DNA from: Gimesia maris
GTDB lineage: Bacteria > Planctomycetota > Planctomycetia > Planctomycetales > Planctomycetaceae
Length of the DNA stretch: 64,000 nt
Assembly (NCBI RefSeq): GCF_008298035.1
Contig: NZ_CP042910.1
Location: 2,004,001-2,068,000 of the forward strand
Reading direction: 5' to 3'
Part shown: positions 18,520 through 27,991 of the stretch, piece after piece
How the letters are laid out: every line of letters begins with the position of its first letter
Position numbering within the stretch: position 1 is the first letter of the stretch
Program-made: the position numbers and the translations under genes
Notes under the pieces: generated by a model
What the model was told of the DNA's origin: nothing
Seen by the model: the letters and a program-made list of their open reading frames with translations, nothing else
Databases searched by the model: none

Positions 18520-20385
18520 TTATTTTGTGATTTTGACCAGTCCGGCGGCTTTGGCCTGTGGTACCGGGTCTTCGTAGGGAAGTGCTTTCAGGAATTCGAC
18601 GAGGTCGGCACGTTCCTGTTTTGAAAGCTGGCTGGTTTTGCCGTGTTGATCATTGTGATTATAGGTCGTCAAAACTTCTTCGAGTGTCTCTGCTTTGCCG
18701 TGTGACAGATACGGGGCAGTGCGGTAGATGCCCAGGAGCGTCGGCGTATCATATTCAGGCCCCATTTTTTCACCGGGATTATCGACGGCGGTGCCGACGT
18801 TGTGCCGCGTAATCGATTTCGAAGGAACCGAATCAGTCAGGAAGGGACCTGAGTGACAGGTGGCGCACTGGGTCTGCTTTGAGAAAAAGAGCTGGCGTCC
18901 GCGCTGGGCTGCGGGGGATAAGCCATTTTTCGCATACGGGCTGAGAGTGAAATCGTGTGTGTTGGAATATGCGGCCATGGCATCGAGGGCCTCTGATAAT
19001 CCTTTGTTGGGTTTATCTAAAGATTCATAAATTCTGCCGCGTGCCAGGCCTTTCCCCTGCATCAGGGGGCCACGGATTGTGTGTTCGAAGTCCTGAACTT
19101 CGTCGCGGTCAGCCGACCAGTGAATAGGGTGGGTCCACGCCATGCCGGCCAGTGACTGAGTATTTCGCAGGCCTTCCGGATTATGCCAGGTCTTTCCATC
19201 GGGCTGTCCGTCGGGATGACAACTGGCACAGGAGATCCAGAGACGGCTCGTCATGGGTTGCAGCGCTGTGTAGAACAGACGTTTGCCCAGCAGGACTTCG
19301 TCGCTTAAGGGATTTTCTGTGACTTTGATCGTGGCCAGCCGACTGAGTGAGTGTGTGTCGTAAGCGACAATTTCGAAGTCGAGGGCATTATAAACGTAGA
19401 ATGTATTTCCATCGGGGGCGACGCGTACGCCACGGGGGTTCGCGCCAACGTTGAGAGAACCGCGGAAGGTGAGTTCGCGGTAATCGTCATCAATTACATT
19501 GCTGACATACAGATCGTCGGTTCCGGCGAAGACGATGAAGAACGTTTTTCCATCGGGAGTGATGGCGGTATCCCACGGATTGCAGGTGACGCGAGCACCG
19601 CGGAACGAGTCCATCGGAATTTTGCGTCGGCGTTTGCCTGCTTTGGGTTTCGTATCAACGATGGAAACGATGGGGAAGATCGAACCGGCGCCGTGTGCGA
19701 CAGTGATGCGTGAGCGAATATGAGGCAGATAAGCTTTGGCGCGACGGGGGTGCAGGGTAATCTGTCGAGAGAGATTATCGGTGCTGCCGCCCGGCCATTC
19801 GTCGACGGTTTTTCCCGTTTTGACATCCACCCGGCGAACCAGTGCGGAATAGTATTCAGTGGTAAACAGGCTCTGGTTATCGCTGGAGACAGCGATGCCA
19901 CGCAGATGCTTTCCGGAAGAGAACTCGCGGACGACTTTTTTTGTCGCAGGATCGATCTCTACAATGCGACCGGGATAGTCAAGTGTGACAAAAATACGTT
20001 TGCCGTCCGTGGTGGAAACCACGCCGTACGGTTCGTCGAAGACTTCGGTCTGTCCGGTCTGTTTGCCGGTGTCGGCATTGAGGAACACGATGCGGTCTTC
20101 ATCGTAGACGGCGGTCGCGACCTGATGGCTGTTTCCCACGAAGGAGACGCCTTCGGGATGTTTACCGACTTTGATTTCGTGGAGTTTTTGACTGGTTTTC
20201 AAATCAACAATGGTGACTGAGCCACTGTCTCTGTTCGAGCAGGCCAGCAATTTCCCATCGGCGGAAATGTCAAGCAGACTGTTTGACTGACCGGCGGAAA
20301 GATGCCGCGTGGTGAATAACAGGCTCGCACATAAAACGAGCGTCAGCAGTAGAGCAGAATGAACGGACCTGACACGAAGAAACAT
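18520..20385 (-). CDS. YVTN beta-propeller protein with di-heme cytochrome c domain
   Basis: 621 aa from the ATG at 20385, which has AAAGGGG upstream; the open frame extends to 20454 but without a ribosome-binding site. A signal peptide covers residues 1-32. Residues about 35-350 form a seven-bladed-propeller-like repeat region (ISADGKLLACSNRDSG, GVVSTTDGKRIFVTLD, GIAVSSDNQSLFTTEYY). The C-terminal half resembles di-heme cytochrome c peroxidases (MauG/CcpA type) with CASCH near 386-390 and CATCH near 507-511, plus LRNTQSLAGMAWTHPIHW and TPTLLGIYRTAPYLSHG. Probably periplasmic. Flanked by thiol-redox proteins on the same strand. Confidence 0.9.
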   Translation of the reverse strand: MFLRVRSVHSALLLTLVLCASLLFTTRHLSAGQSNSLLDISADGKLLACSNRDSGSVTIVDLKTSQKLHEIKVGKHPEGVSFVGNSHQVATAVYDEDRIVFLNADTGKQTGQTEVFDEPYGVVSTTDGKRIFVTLDYPGRIVEIDPATKKVVREFSSGKHLRGIAVSSDNQSLFTTEYYSALVRRVDVKTGKTVDEWPGGSTDNLSRQITLHPRRAKAYLPHIRSRITVAHGAGSIFPIVSIVDTKPKAGKRRRKIPMDSFRGARVTCNPWDTAITPDGKTFFIVFAGTDDLYVSNVIDDDYRELTFRGSLNVGANPRGVRVAPDGNTFYVYNALDFEIVAYDTHSLSRLATIKVTENPLSDEVLLGKRLFYTALQPMTSRLWISCASCHPDGQPDGKTWHNPEGLRNTQSLAGMAWTHPIHWSADRDEVQDFEHTIRGPLMQGKGLARGRIYESLDKPNKGLSEALDAMAAYSNTHDFTLSPYAKNGLSPAAQRGRQLFFSKQTQCATCHSGPFLTDSVPSKSITRHNVGTAVDNPGEKMGPEYDTPTLLGIYRTAPYLSHGKAETLEEVLTTYNHNDQHGKTSQLSKQERADLVEFLKALPYEDPVPQAKAAGLVKITK

Positions 20386-20506
20386 GTAAACCCCTTTTGT
20401 TACTGTGTAGATTCGTCTGAGACTTTTCGGGCGGGAAGTAGAAACCCCGCTCACCGGTCAGGGTAAGCGGGGTCGATTCCTGGTTAAAAAGCAATCTCAT
20501 CAATCG

Positions 20507-21061
20507 TTAGTTCAAGATTTTGGAAGTCTCTTTTACGATCTGAGAGATTTTGTCTTTGGAAAGGTCGGCTTTCTTGAAAGCGTGATTGACCTTTACTTCT
20601 CCGTTGACCCACATCAGTACGGTGATGTCAGCGTCTTTAGAAATATTGTAGGCCGAAGGACCCGCTTCGCCTTCGTAGTTGGTCAGCGGTGTGTTTTTGA
20701 TTTTCTTGCTGTCAGCGACTTTTTTCAGTTCAGCGTTGGATTTGTCAGCATCGTCTGTCAGGTGCACGACAAATGCGGCCATTTTCTGATCACGGTTTTT
20801 ACCGACTTTAGCGTCGATTTGAGTAATCAGATCCTGGACGTTGCCATTCATGTCCCGAGTGAAAATATTCACTACAGGTCGTCTGCCGTAGCTGCAGCGA
20901 TAACATAGTGATTTACCAGCGTTAGGTCCTGTACAATCATTGACTGTGTAAGGAGCTGGTTTTCCACCAACTTCGATTCCAGATTTCAATTCGGCTGCTG
21001 AGCTGAATGAGCTGGCTGCAACGAACATCAACGCGACTGAAAGTGTAAGCAGTCTTTTCAT
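20507..21061 (-). CDS. Secreted thioredoxin-like protein, 184 aa
   Basis: Signal peptide at 1-23 (LTLSVALMFVAASSFSSAAE), start supported by GAGGAGA five bases upstream. The mature part has three cysteines, Cys43 and the pair CYRC at 53-56, followed by RRPVVNIFTRDM and a later beta strand DADITVLMWVNGEVKVNHAF. The layout suggests a thioredoxin/AhpC-TSA-like fold with an unusual CYRC pair rather than CGPC. Family not named with certainty. It is the first gene of a minus-strand group with the di-heme propeller protein (121 bp away) and the TlpA-like lipoprotein. Confidence 0.75.
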   Translation of the reverse strand: MKRLLTLSVALMFVAASSFSSAAELKSGIEVGGKPAPYTVNDCTGPNAGKSLCYRCSYGRRPVVNIFTRDMNGNVQDLITQIDAKVGKNRDQKMAAFVVHLTDDADKSNAELKKVADSKKIKNTPLTNYEGEAGPSAYNISKDADITVLMWVNGEVKVNHAFKKADLSKDKISQIVKETSKILN

Positions 21062-21265
21062 GTATTTCTCCTCAAATTCCTATACGTGACAAAAGTGTTC
21101 TGCGGGATGCAGATGATACGTTAATACTAACGTATCGGTGAATTTTAAATTGTGTGAAACAGCAGTGCAAACCAACGGGCTGAAAATCTCGGGATACACG
21201 CCGACGTCACTTCATTGTTTCTTAACCTTTGAAATAGTCAACTTGCGATTTGGGAACTTTTTTCA

Positions 21266-23950
21266 TCAGGGGCGTTCCCAGACAGCGGGCAGTTTTTTCG
21301 AAGCTTCCCCATAGGTCTGGGAGACGATAAAGCCGCTGGCCTGGGATGTGTAAAAAATCCGCCCGTTGGAAACGACGGCTCCCAGACACTCGCGCGAGTC
21401 GATCGCGGGGCCGGTGGAAACCAGCTTGCCGTCGTCTGATAAATCGATCATATCCATATTGGCGCCCAGTACATAAGGCTCAGAGAGTGTGAATCGACAG
21501 CAGGCATAGTTGTGCCCGATACTGTTCACGACTTTACCTGTTTTGTGATCGAAGACGTTTCCTTTTCCCCGGAGCGCATTGGAAAAGATGTAATCCTTGC
21601 CGACGGTGACGACATTCAAAGCCGAGGTCACTGCATCGGATTGCCAGACCAGCGCACCGTCTTTCGCATCCAGGCACCAGACAAACCGGTCCTGCGTGTC
21701 TTCATTCGCACGGTTGTATCCACCTATATAAATGCGTCCGTCGCGGGCACTGAGCGTGCATTTGGATGTGACATAGTATTTGTTGGTCAGCCAGACGACA
21801 TCCCCTGTCCGGGGATCCAGGCAGGCGGTGATTCCATTATTTTCGACGGGTAAACCGCGGCGTTTTCGCTGACTGCTGGCATAGCCGAAGAAGGTGGAGT
21901 AATACAGTTTCCCGTCCAGAATGGCGATGCCACAATCATTCCCGCCACGACCGTAGTCGGAGAAATCTTTCTCCCAGACGACTTTGCCTGTGTCGAGATC
22001 CCAGGCCCAGATCCGCGGACGGTGATCCCGGGGGTAGTAGGGATTGTCGTTCGAATAAATCCAGCTCATGACTTCGCGACCGTCTTCTTTGACCGCTGGT
22101 TTGCCGCCGAAGGTGAAGGCTTTCTCTGTTCCCTGGGCCGCATATTCGCCGGAGCCGGAAGCATAGATGGCAATATTACCTGAGACGACGGGGGGAAACT
22201 GTCGGCTCCAGCTGGGAGAACCGGTAAAGGGGGCCTCCCAGAGCAGATCGCCGGTGGCAGCATCCAGACAACGCATGACGGATTTTTTGATCCCTGCCTG
22301 AGGGATCAGCAGTTTGCCGTCGATATAGAGAGGCGAAGTAAACGAGAGATAGACGTCGGGCCAATAGCGTCTCCAGAGCAAACGGCCGGTATCCTGTTCG
22401 ACGGCGATGATCTGTCCTTCAGCGGTATGCGTATAAAGACGACCGCCGCCACAGACAGGCAGATGTTTAACCGTGCCTTCCAGACGCCGCGCCCACCGCA
22501 TTCGCAGAGGCGGTTTCAAGTCCTGGGCATTGGCATTGGTACCCCCGAAGTCGCCGTAGTTGGTGTACCAGTCAAATTCCGGTTTGGCGAGAGGACCAGT
22601 AAGGGGGTTGCGGATTTTCCAGAGTTCCAGGTCTTTTGCTGGGAGTGCGGCCTGTGTCTGGGGCGTGGTACCATCGGCATTGAGAATGTAGAGATAACCG
22701 TCTTCGCAGGGGACATAGATTTTCTGGTCGGCAATAGCGACGGGAGCTGTAATCGGTGCCTGAAACGCTGTTTTGAATTCTGTGATCTGTTTATCTGAGA
22801 GCGAGATGACATACAAGGTGCCATCCAGACCGCCATAAACAATGTGGTTGTCCGTGATGACCGGCGGGCAGATGGAGGGGGCTTCACAGAGCACGTCGGT
22901 TGTTTCAGAGTCGAGTGTATGACGGACCAGACCGAGACCGGCTTCGGGACGAACACGAAAGACATCGTTGCCGCGAACAGTGACCGAGGCAAAGCCGAGC
23001 AGGCCGGGATCGCGGATGGATGTTTGAGTGCCTTTAATATAGTCGGCCTGGATTTTGTCGCCGTCCAGTCGCATGACTTCGACGCGCCCTGCATTATCGC
23101 GGCGATGCCATTGTACAAAAACATTGCCGGCGGCATCCGCGCTTTGACCAAAGGTGGCGGGGAACTCTGCACCGGCGTACTTGGGAATTTCTCCTACGAC
23201 CTGCAGCTCCGGGGCTGTGCCGCCATCTTTCAGAAAGACCGTTCGACCGCCGGCAGGGATGACCAGGGAATCACCGGCGAGGCAGATATCGCGGGAACAG
23301 ACGAAGTGATCCTTCCAGGTGACTCGGTCTTTTCGGTGTTTTAACCAGTCTGCGCCGCTCCAGCGATTGCCCTCAAAGTCGACGACTTCTTTGACAAAGT
23401 CCCAAGTCCAGACGACTTCACCGGCCGGTTCGACTGCATAAACCTGCGCGCCCAGGGTAGCGAAATAGACGCGGCCTTTGTTGACAACCGGGGCAGAGAA
23501 GATCGGTTCCCGGCAGTCCAGTTCCTGGATGACGGCGCCGGTTTTGAGGTCGAATACATAATAATAGCCGGCAGCAGTACCGACGTGGAGGTAGTTATCG
23601 ATGATGGCGGGCGAAGCAACATTATTGCAGTTTCCCGTTCCCCCTTTCGTCGCGTATTTCCAGAGGACTTTACCGGTCTGTCCATTCAACGCGAAGACAA
23701 CACCCGCGCCATCTACTACGAAGACGGTTCCCTGGCTGACGACTGGCGATGTATAAATGCCGTCGGTTAACGGGACGGCTGCGGCCAGAGAGAGGGGCGT
23801 CTGGAGGGAGATGGCAGGTGCATTACCGGAACGCTGGCTGTCTCCTTTCAACTGCAGCCAACTGTCTGCGGCTTGAGTAAAGGAACAGAAGAGCGTCAGA
23901 ATCAGGTACGTCTGAAACCAACAAAAGCAGCGGCAGGATCGTATCATCAT
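21266..23950 (-). CDS. Secreted PQQ-binding-like beta-propeller protein
   Basis: About 894 aa from ATG at 23950, or 893 aa from the adjacent ATG at 23947; GGAAAG lies just upstream, and the TTG at 23995 is less likely. Signal peptide up to about residue 28 (LTLFCSFTQAAD). The protein consists of many PQQ/WD40-like repeats, for example ALNGQTGKVLWKYATKGG, YVFDLKTGAVIQELDC, AVEQDTGRLLWRRYWPD and CLDPRTGDVVWLTNKYYV, spread along the whole length, so two propellers are likely. Planctomycetes carry many such secreted proteins; enzymatic or scaffold function is unknown. No heme motif. It lies behind the redox group but separated by about 200 bp. Confidence 0.88.
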   Translation of the reverse strand: MMIRSCRCFCWFQTYLILTLFCSFTQAADSWLQLKGDSQRSGNAPAISLQTPLSLAAAVPLTDGIYTSPVVSQGTVFVVDGAGVVFALNGQTGKVLWKYATKGGTGNCNNVASPAIIDNYLHVGTAAGYYYVFDLKTGAVIQELDCREPIFSAPVVNKGRVYFATLGAQVYAVEPAGEVVWTWDFVKEVVDFEGNRWSGADWLKHRKDRVTWKDHFVCSRDICLAGDSLVIPAGGRTVFLKDGGTAPELQVVGEIPKYAGAEFPATFGQSADAAGNVFVQWHRRDNAGRVEVMRLDGDKIQADYIKGTQTSIRDPGLLGFASVTVRGNDVFRVRPEAGLGLVRHTLDSETTDVLCEAPSICPPVITDNHIVYGGLDGTLYVISLSDKQITEFKTAFQAPITAPVAIADQKIYVPCEDGYLYILNADGTTPQTQAALPAKDLELWKIRNPLTGPLAKPEFDWYTNYGDFGGTNANAQDLKPPLRMRWARRLEGTVKHLPVCGGGRLYTHTAEGQIIAVEQDTGRLLWRRYWPDVYLSFTSPLYIDGKLLIPQAGIKKSVMRCLDAATGDLLWEAPFTGSPSWSRQFPPVVSGNIAIYASGSGEYAAQGTEKAFTFGGKPAVKEDGREVMSWIYSNDNPYYPRDHRPRIWAWDLDTGKVVWEKDFSDYGRGGNDCGIAILDGKLYYSTFFGYASSQRKRRGLPVENNGITACLDPRTGDVVWLTNKYYVTSKCTLSARDGRIYIGGYNRANEDTQDRFVWCLDAKDGALVWQSDAVTSALNVVTVGKDYIFSNALRGKGNVFDHKTGKVVNSIGHNYACCRFTLSEPYVLGANMDMIDLSDDGKLVSTGPAIDSRECLGAVVSNGRIFYTSQASGFIVSQTYGEASKKLPAVWERP

Positions 23951-24162
23951 CGTCTTTCCAGACTGCGGTTTTGAGGAAAAACTGGCGGGACTCAAGGTCG
24001 GATACTCATATTATTTGTGGATCATCGTGGCATTGGGGAAGGATTTTCAAAGCTCATATCAATGATTCCATATATTGATCATAGACGGCTTAAATTTAGG
24101 AGTCTACCATTTTTCGGGTTTTTCGCTGAGAAGGACGAATATTTTTTAAGGTTGCTAATTAT

Positions 24163-24193
24163 AAAAAAAACGGCTCCCCGTGAAGGAAGCCGT
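24163..24193 (-). terminator. Rho-independent terminator of the third PSD1-DUF1501 unit
   Basis: Read on the minus strand: an ACGGCT-based stem closing on AGCCGT with a short loop, followed by a run of eight T. It lies 30 bp after the DUF1501 stop at 24224. Confidence 0.8.
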
Positions 24194-24223
24194 ACTGGAT
24201 TTTGCAATGAAAAGGTTCTGGTT

Positions 24224-25534
24224 TTAGAGCAGTTTGGTGACTGCTTCGCCATCGTGGGCGACTTTGAAGGGGCGACCTTCAGAGGAGAAGATTTCTTTGT
24301 CCAGAGGCAGGTTCAAAGCTGACGCGATGGTCGCATTGAAGTCAGCCGGCAGTACGCCGTCAGCATCAACGCTATGTCCCCCTTTATCAGACTTTCCGTA
24401 GAACTGGCCTCCCTTGATACCGCCACCCATTAAGGCGGCAGAGAAGACGCCGGGATGATGGTCACGACCACCATTCTGGTTGATTACGGGAGTACGGCCG
24501 AATTCGGTGGTGAGAACGACCAGTGTTTCATCCAGCAGTCCGCGTTCCGACAGTTCCTTGAGCAGGTTGCCGAGTGCCTTGTCCAGAATACCGGTTCGAG
24601 TGGGAAGAATCCCGTCGTCGTAAATATCGCGGTGCATGTCCCAGCCACCGAAGTTGACTTCGACGCAGCGGACGTTGTTTTCGACCAGACGGCGTGCCAG
24701 CATGCATCCCTGACCGAATGAGTTGCGGCCGTATTTGTCACGGTCTTCCGCTTTTTCTTCATTCAGGTCGAAGGCTTTCAGTTCATCGCTGGAGAGCAGG
24801 CTGGTGGCCTGAGAATAAAAGTCCGTGTAAGCCAGGACGTTTTGATTCTTGAACTTGGTCTGAAACTTTTTGTCGAACTTATTGATCAGATCAATTCGTT
24901 TTTCAAACGTGTTTTCAGACAGGTAGGAAGGAGTATCTGTATTCTCCAGCCCCCGATTGGGGTCACCAATCGGCAGGGGGCTGTAAGAAGGGTCCAGGAA
25001 TCCTGAACTCGGGTGTCGGGCGGGCGCACTGATCAGAACGGTGTCGGGCAGATTTTTATTCTGACGTCCACGGAAACGCTGGATCCACGGTCCCATAGAG
25101 GGGTGCCGGGTCGAAGCGATTTCCTTATAGCTGGTCCGCATCAGGTATTCACCGGGTCCATGCGCGCCGGTTTCGGTATACATGGAATTGATGACGGCCA
25201 TCTTGTCAAATTCTTCTGCCAATGTAGGGAGAAACTCGCTGATTTGAGCCCCCGGAACGCTGGTTTTGATGCCTTTGGTGTCCCCCTGGTTTTTATGACC
25301 TGGTTTCAGGTCAAACGTATCCAGGTGAGTCATGGCGCCAGCCATATACAGGTAAATCAGGCGTTTGGCTTTACCATTGACGGGCTTGCCTTTCGGACCT
25401 TTACTTTTTGTGGGAGCCGCTTCCAGCATGTTGTTGAATACGGGGAGCACGCTGACACCCAGTGCAGATTTGGCAGCATATTCCAGAAACCGCCGCCGAC
25501 CGACTCCGTCGAGTTGTTTATAGAGTTCTCTCAT
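24224..25534 (-). CDS. DUF1501 domain-containing protein
   Basis: 436 aa. The N-terminus GVGRRRFLEYAAKSALGVSV is a Tat-like export signal. Family landmarks: LIYLYMAGAMTHLDTFDLKP in place of the HGGPSHxDTFDYKP block, NKNLPDTVLISAP, LTTEFGRTPVINQNGGRDHH and GGIKGGQFYGKSDKGGH. The change from HGGPSH to AGAMTH shows it belongs to a different subgroup from the two DUF1501 proteins in the first 15 kb. It follows the DUF1549/DUF1553 gene by 84 bp on the same strand and shares its terminator. An AAAGGC site lies six bases before the ATG. Confidence 0.92.
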   Translation of the reverse strand: MRELYKQLDGVGRRRFLEYAAKSALGVSVLPVFNNMLEAAPTKSKGPKGKPVNGKAKRLIYLYMAGAMTHLDTFDLKPGHKNQGDTKGIKTSVPGAQISEFLPTLAEEFDKMAVINSMYTETGAHGPGEYLMRTSYKEIASTRHPSMGPWIQRFRGRQNKNLPDTVLISAPARHPSSGFLDPSYSPLPIGDPNRGLENTDTPSYLSENTFEKRIDLINKFDKKFQTKFKNQNVLAYTDFYSQATSLLSSDELKAFDLNEEKAEDRDKYGRNSFGQGCMLARRLVENNVRCVEVNFGGWDMHRDIYDDGILPTRTGILDKALGNLLKELSERGLLDETLVVLTTEFGRTPVINQNGGRDHHPGVFSAALMGGGIKGGQFYGKSDKGGHSVDADGVLPADFNATIASALNLPLDKEIFSSEGRPFKVAHDGEAVTKLL

Positions 25535-25618
25535 CTGTATGCCTTTGATATTGATTTGAATTAGTTGTCATTTGCATAACCGGCTCCCACGGTTTGACCG
25601 GAGGGAGCCGAAATGGTT

Positions 25619-27598
25619 TTATTGAATAAACAGGAACTCGCGGGTATTCACGAGTGACCAGATCACGTTACCGTAACCTGCAGGGCCATTGTTTTCGATT
25701 TCGTCCATGGCGATTTTCAACTCATCTGCGTCGGGACGACGGCTGAGGATGGTCATGAAAATGACATCGACGCCATCTTTAATTGTTTTCTGCTCGATCA
25801 CGTTGTTGTAGATCGTGGAACCTTTTTCCAGCATCATGTGAGTGACCGGGCCATTAAACATGAACAGCACCTGTGGCACGGATCCGGTGTCGGATGAACC
25901 AGAGATCAGTTCACGGTCGGACTGACCGAAAGTACGCAGGAAGTGGCTGGGCGGTACCGGAGAAGGGAGTTCGGCAGCACGGGCCAGCAGCTGGCCTTTG
26001 TACTTGTATTTCTTTTCCCGTTTGTATCGCGTACGGTCAATTTCCTCCCGTTTCTTTTCATCCGCATCCAGGACTTCCTGGGCGGTCGCTTTATTGAGGT
26101 CGACCGAGATGATTTCGGTTTCCATTTCTGCGGGCAGTTCGCGGTATTCTTCGGGGTCCACCACGGCGATTGTGAGGAAGGAATCCCAGGCCTGTTCAGC
26201 GGACATGCGACGCAATACCGGTCCCGGGAAGTGATAGATTTCACTCAGCGGAACATCCTTGGGAGATGCCTGTCGCTGATAGGTTTTCGTGTTAAACACG
26301 ATTCGCAGATATTCCTTCATATCGAAATTCAGTCGTTTCATTTCTGATTCGAGATGTTTCATCAGTTCGGGGTTTTCTGCGACAGTACTGTCCATCATAT
26401 CGTCGACTGGTTCGATCTGTCCTCTTCCAAAGGCCTGAGTCCACAGTCGGTTGGCAATGGTCAAAGCAAACCGGGGGTTATCTTTAGAGACCATCCAGCG
26501 GGAGAAAGCCTGGCGAGGCGTTTCGCCTTTGCGAATGTCTGCCGGTTTACCGAAGATGGTTTTGGGTTCGACCACCGATTTCGGTTTGGCGTCCGTATAA
26601 GCGTAGTCATGTGGCAGCTGAATCTTCCGGTTATTGTCGTGCACAACCATCATGTTCACGCGGATCATGCGATTGAATCGTCCCTGCTTGCGACGTCGGT
26701 CTTTTTCTTCCTGATCCAGTTCTGCGAACTCTTTACGCAGACGGCTGTTGGGATCCTGACCGGTGTAGAAGCGTTTGTCACGGCCACTGGCGCGGGTCGA
26801 AGAACCGAACGTGAAAGCCGCCATTTCGTAGAATTCTTTCTGCTTCCAGCGATCAAAGGGATGATCGTGGCATTGGGCACAGCCGATGCGGGTTCCCAGG
26901 AAAATACGCACGGTATTATTCATGTTGTCCAGTGGCATGCCGGAATCACGTTGCATGTAGCCGGTAGCGGGGTTCTCCCAGATCAATCCTTCTGCCGTGA
27001 TCATTTCACTGACCATTTTGTCCCAGGGCTTGTTCTCTGCCAGGCATTGTTTGATCCACTGACGATAGGGAGAACCATCGACGTTGTTATTCAGGCGGTC
27101 GGTGTACCGTAATACGTCGGCCCAGTAGTTGTAGAAGTGGCTGGCGTAACCATCACTGTTCAACAGACGGTCGATGAGCATCTTGCGTTTGTCGGGGTGG
27201 CGTGAAGCCAGGAAGTATTTGGTTTCCCGATAGGTGGGGATCGTGCCGGTGATGTCGAGGTAGATGCGACGCAGGAACTGTTCGTCGGTCGTCATCGGGT
27301 TGGGTTCGACTTTGTATTTCCGATAGTTGGCTTCAACCAGCTTGTCGATCTGTTCTGCCGATTTGATGGCTGATGAAAGTTTGGTCGTACTGACGGGCTT
27401 GGATTTGACTGTGAATCGTGGCGGGAGCGGTTCTTCTTTTTTCGGAGCGGCTTTTTTTGCGACGGGTTTTCGTCGTGGTGCTGCCTCGGAGTCGGGCAGG
27501 CTGGAGAAGACGATGAACGCAAAGGCGGCAATACAACAACTGCTTAACTTCCAGTGCCGCGCAAGCAGACCGCGGCGACCGATTTGGTTTCCTGACAT
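25619..27598 (-). CDS. DUF1549 and DUF1553 domain-containing protein
   Basis: 659 aa from the ATG at 27598, which has GGGAG seven bases upstream; the frame upstream to 27658 is open but unsupported. A hydrophobic signal segment ([20 protein letters not shown]) is followed by a Lys/Pro/Ala-rich linker. DUF1549 begins near 80 ([17 protein letters not shown]) and includes one heme-type motif, [15 protein letters not shown]1553 follows ([36 protein letters not shown]). Unlike the two larger paralogues in the window it lacks the N-terminal PSCyt1 heme domain and the carbohydrate-binding-like insert. Co-transcribed with the downstream DUF1501 gene by position. Confidence 0.9.
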   Translation of the reverse strand: MSGNQIGRRGLLARHWKLSSCCIAAFAFIVFSSLPDSEAAPRRKPVAKKAAPKKEEPLPPRFTVKSKPVSTTKLSSAIKSAEQIDKLVEANYRKYKVEPNPMTTDEQFLRRIYLDITGTIPTYRETKYFLASRHPDKRKMLIDRLLNSDGYASHFYNYWADVLRYTDRLNNNVDGSPYRQWIKQCLAENKPWDKMVSEMITAEGLIWENPATGYMQRDSGMPLDNMNNTVRIFLGTRIGCAQCHDHPFDRWKQKEFYEMAAFTFGSSTRASGRDKRFYTGQDPNSRLRKEFAELDQEEKDRRRKQGRFNRMIRVNMMVVHDNNRKIQLPHDYAYTDAKPKSVVEPKTIFGKPADIRKGETPRQAFSRWMVSKDNPRFALTIANRLWTQAFGRGQIEPVDDMMDSTVAENPELMKHLESEMKRLNFDMKEYLRIVFNTKTYQRQASPKDVPLSEIYHFPGPVLRRMSAEQAWDSFLTIAVVDPEEYRELPAEMETEIISVDLNKATAQEVLDADEKKREEIDRTRYKREKKYKYKGQLLARAAELPSPVPPSHFLRTFGQSDRELISGSSDTGSVPQVLFMFNGPVTHMMLEKGSTIYNNVIEQKTIKDGVDVIFMTILSRRPDADELKIAMDEIENNGPAGYGNVIWSLVNTREFLFIQ

Positions 27599-27991
27599 GC
27601 AATAACTCCCAGAGTCGTTCCTTGAATTGTTCAGAGATGACAGCGTACCAGACTGCAAATGAAGTGACAGGCTGGACCTGTGTCATATATTCTATACAAA
27701 ACGCAACAGTAAAAACTAATGCAAAGCTAATTAATTTTGTCTTAACCTGCGTGTTTTTTGCTCACATAAGGGTACAAAAAAATACTGGCAGTCGCTGGGG
27801 GTCCGGAGCATTTCCGAGCCGATTTCTGATTTGGAAACTGAGTGGGCCGACGATCAACAGAGTTGGGAAACACGACGCGAAACAGGCTGCAAATCATTGC
27901 AGGTGATAAGAGCAAGGCATTCAGGCTATTGCGTGAATACCGCATTGTTTTGCAGATTCCCGTCGGTACAACCGTTGCTTTCGAATCTGCT
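27599..27991. other. Gene-free stretch
   Basis: A/T-rich in its first half. I see no gene, repeat or clear terminator. It should contain the promoter of the minus-strand gene starting at 27598, but no hexamer pair stands out. Confidence 0.4.
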
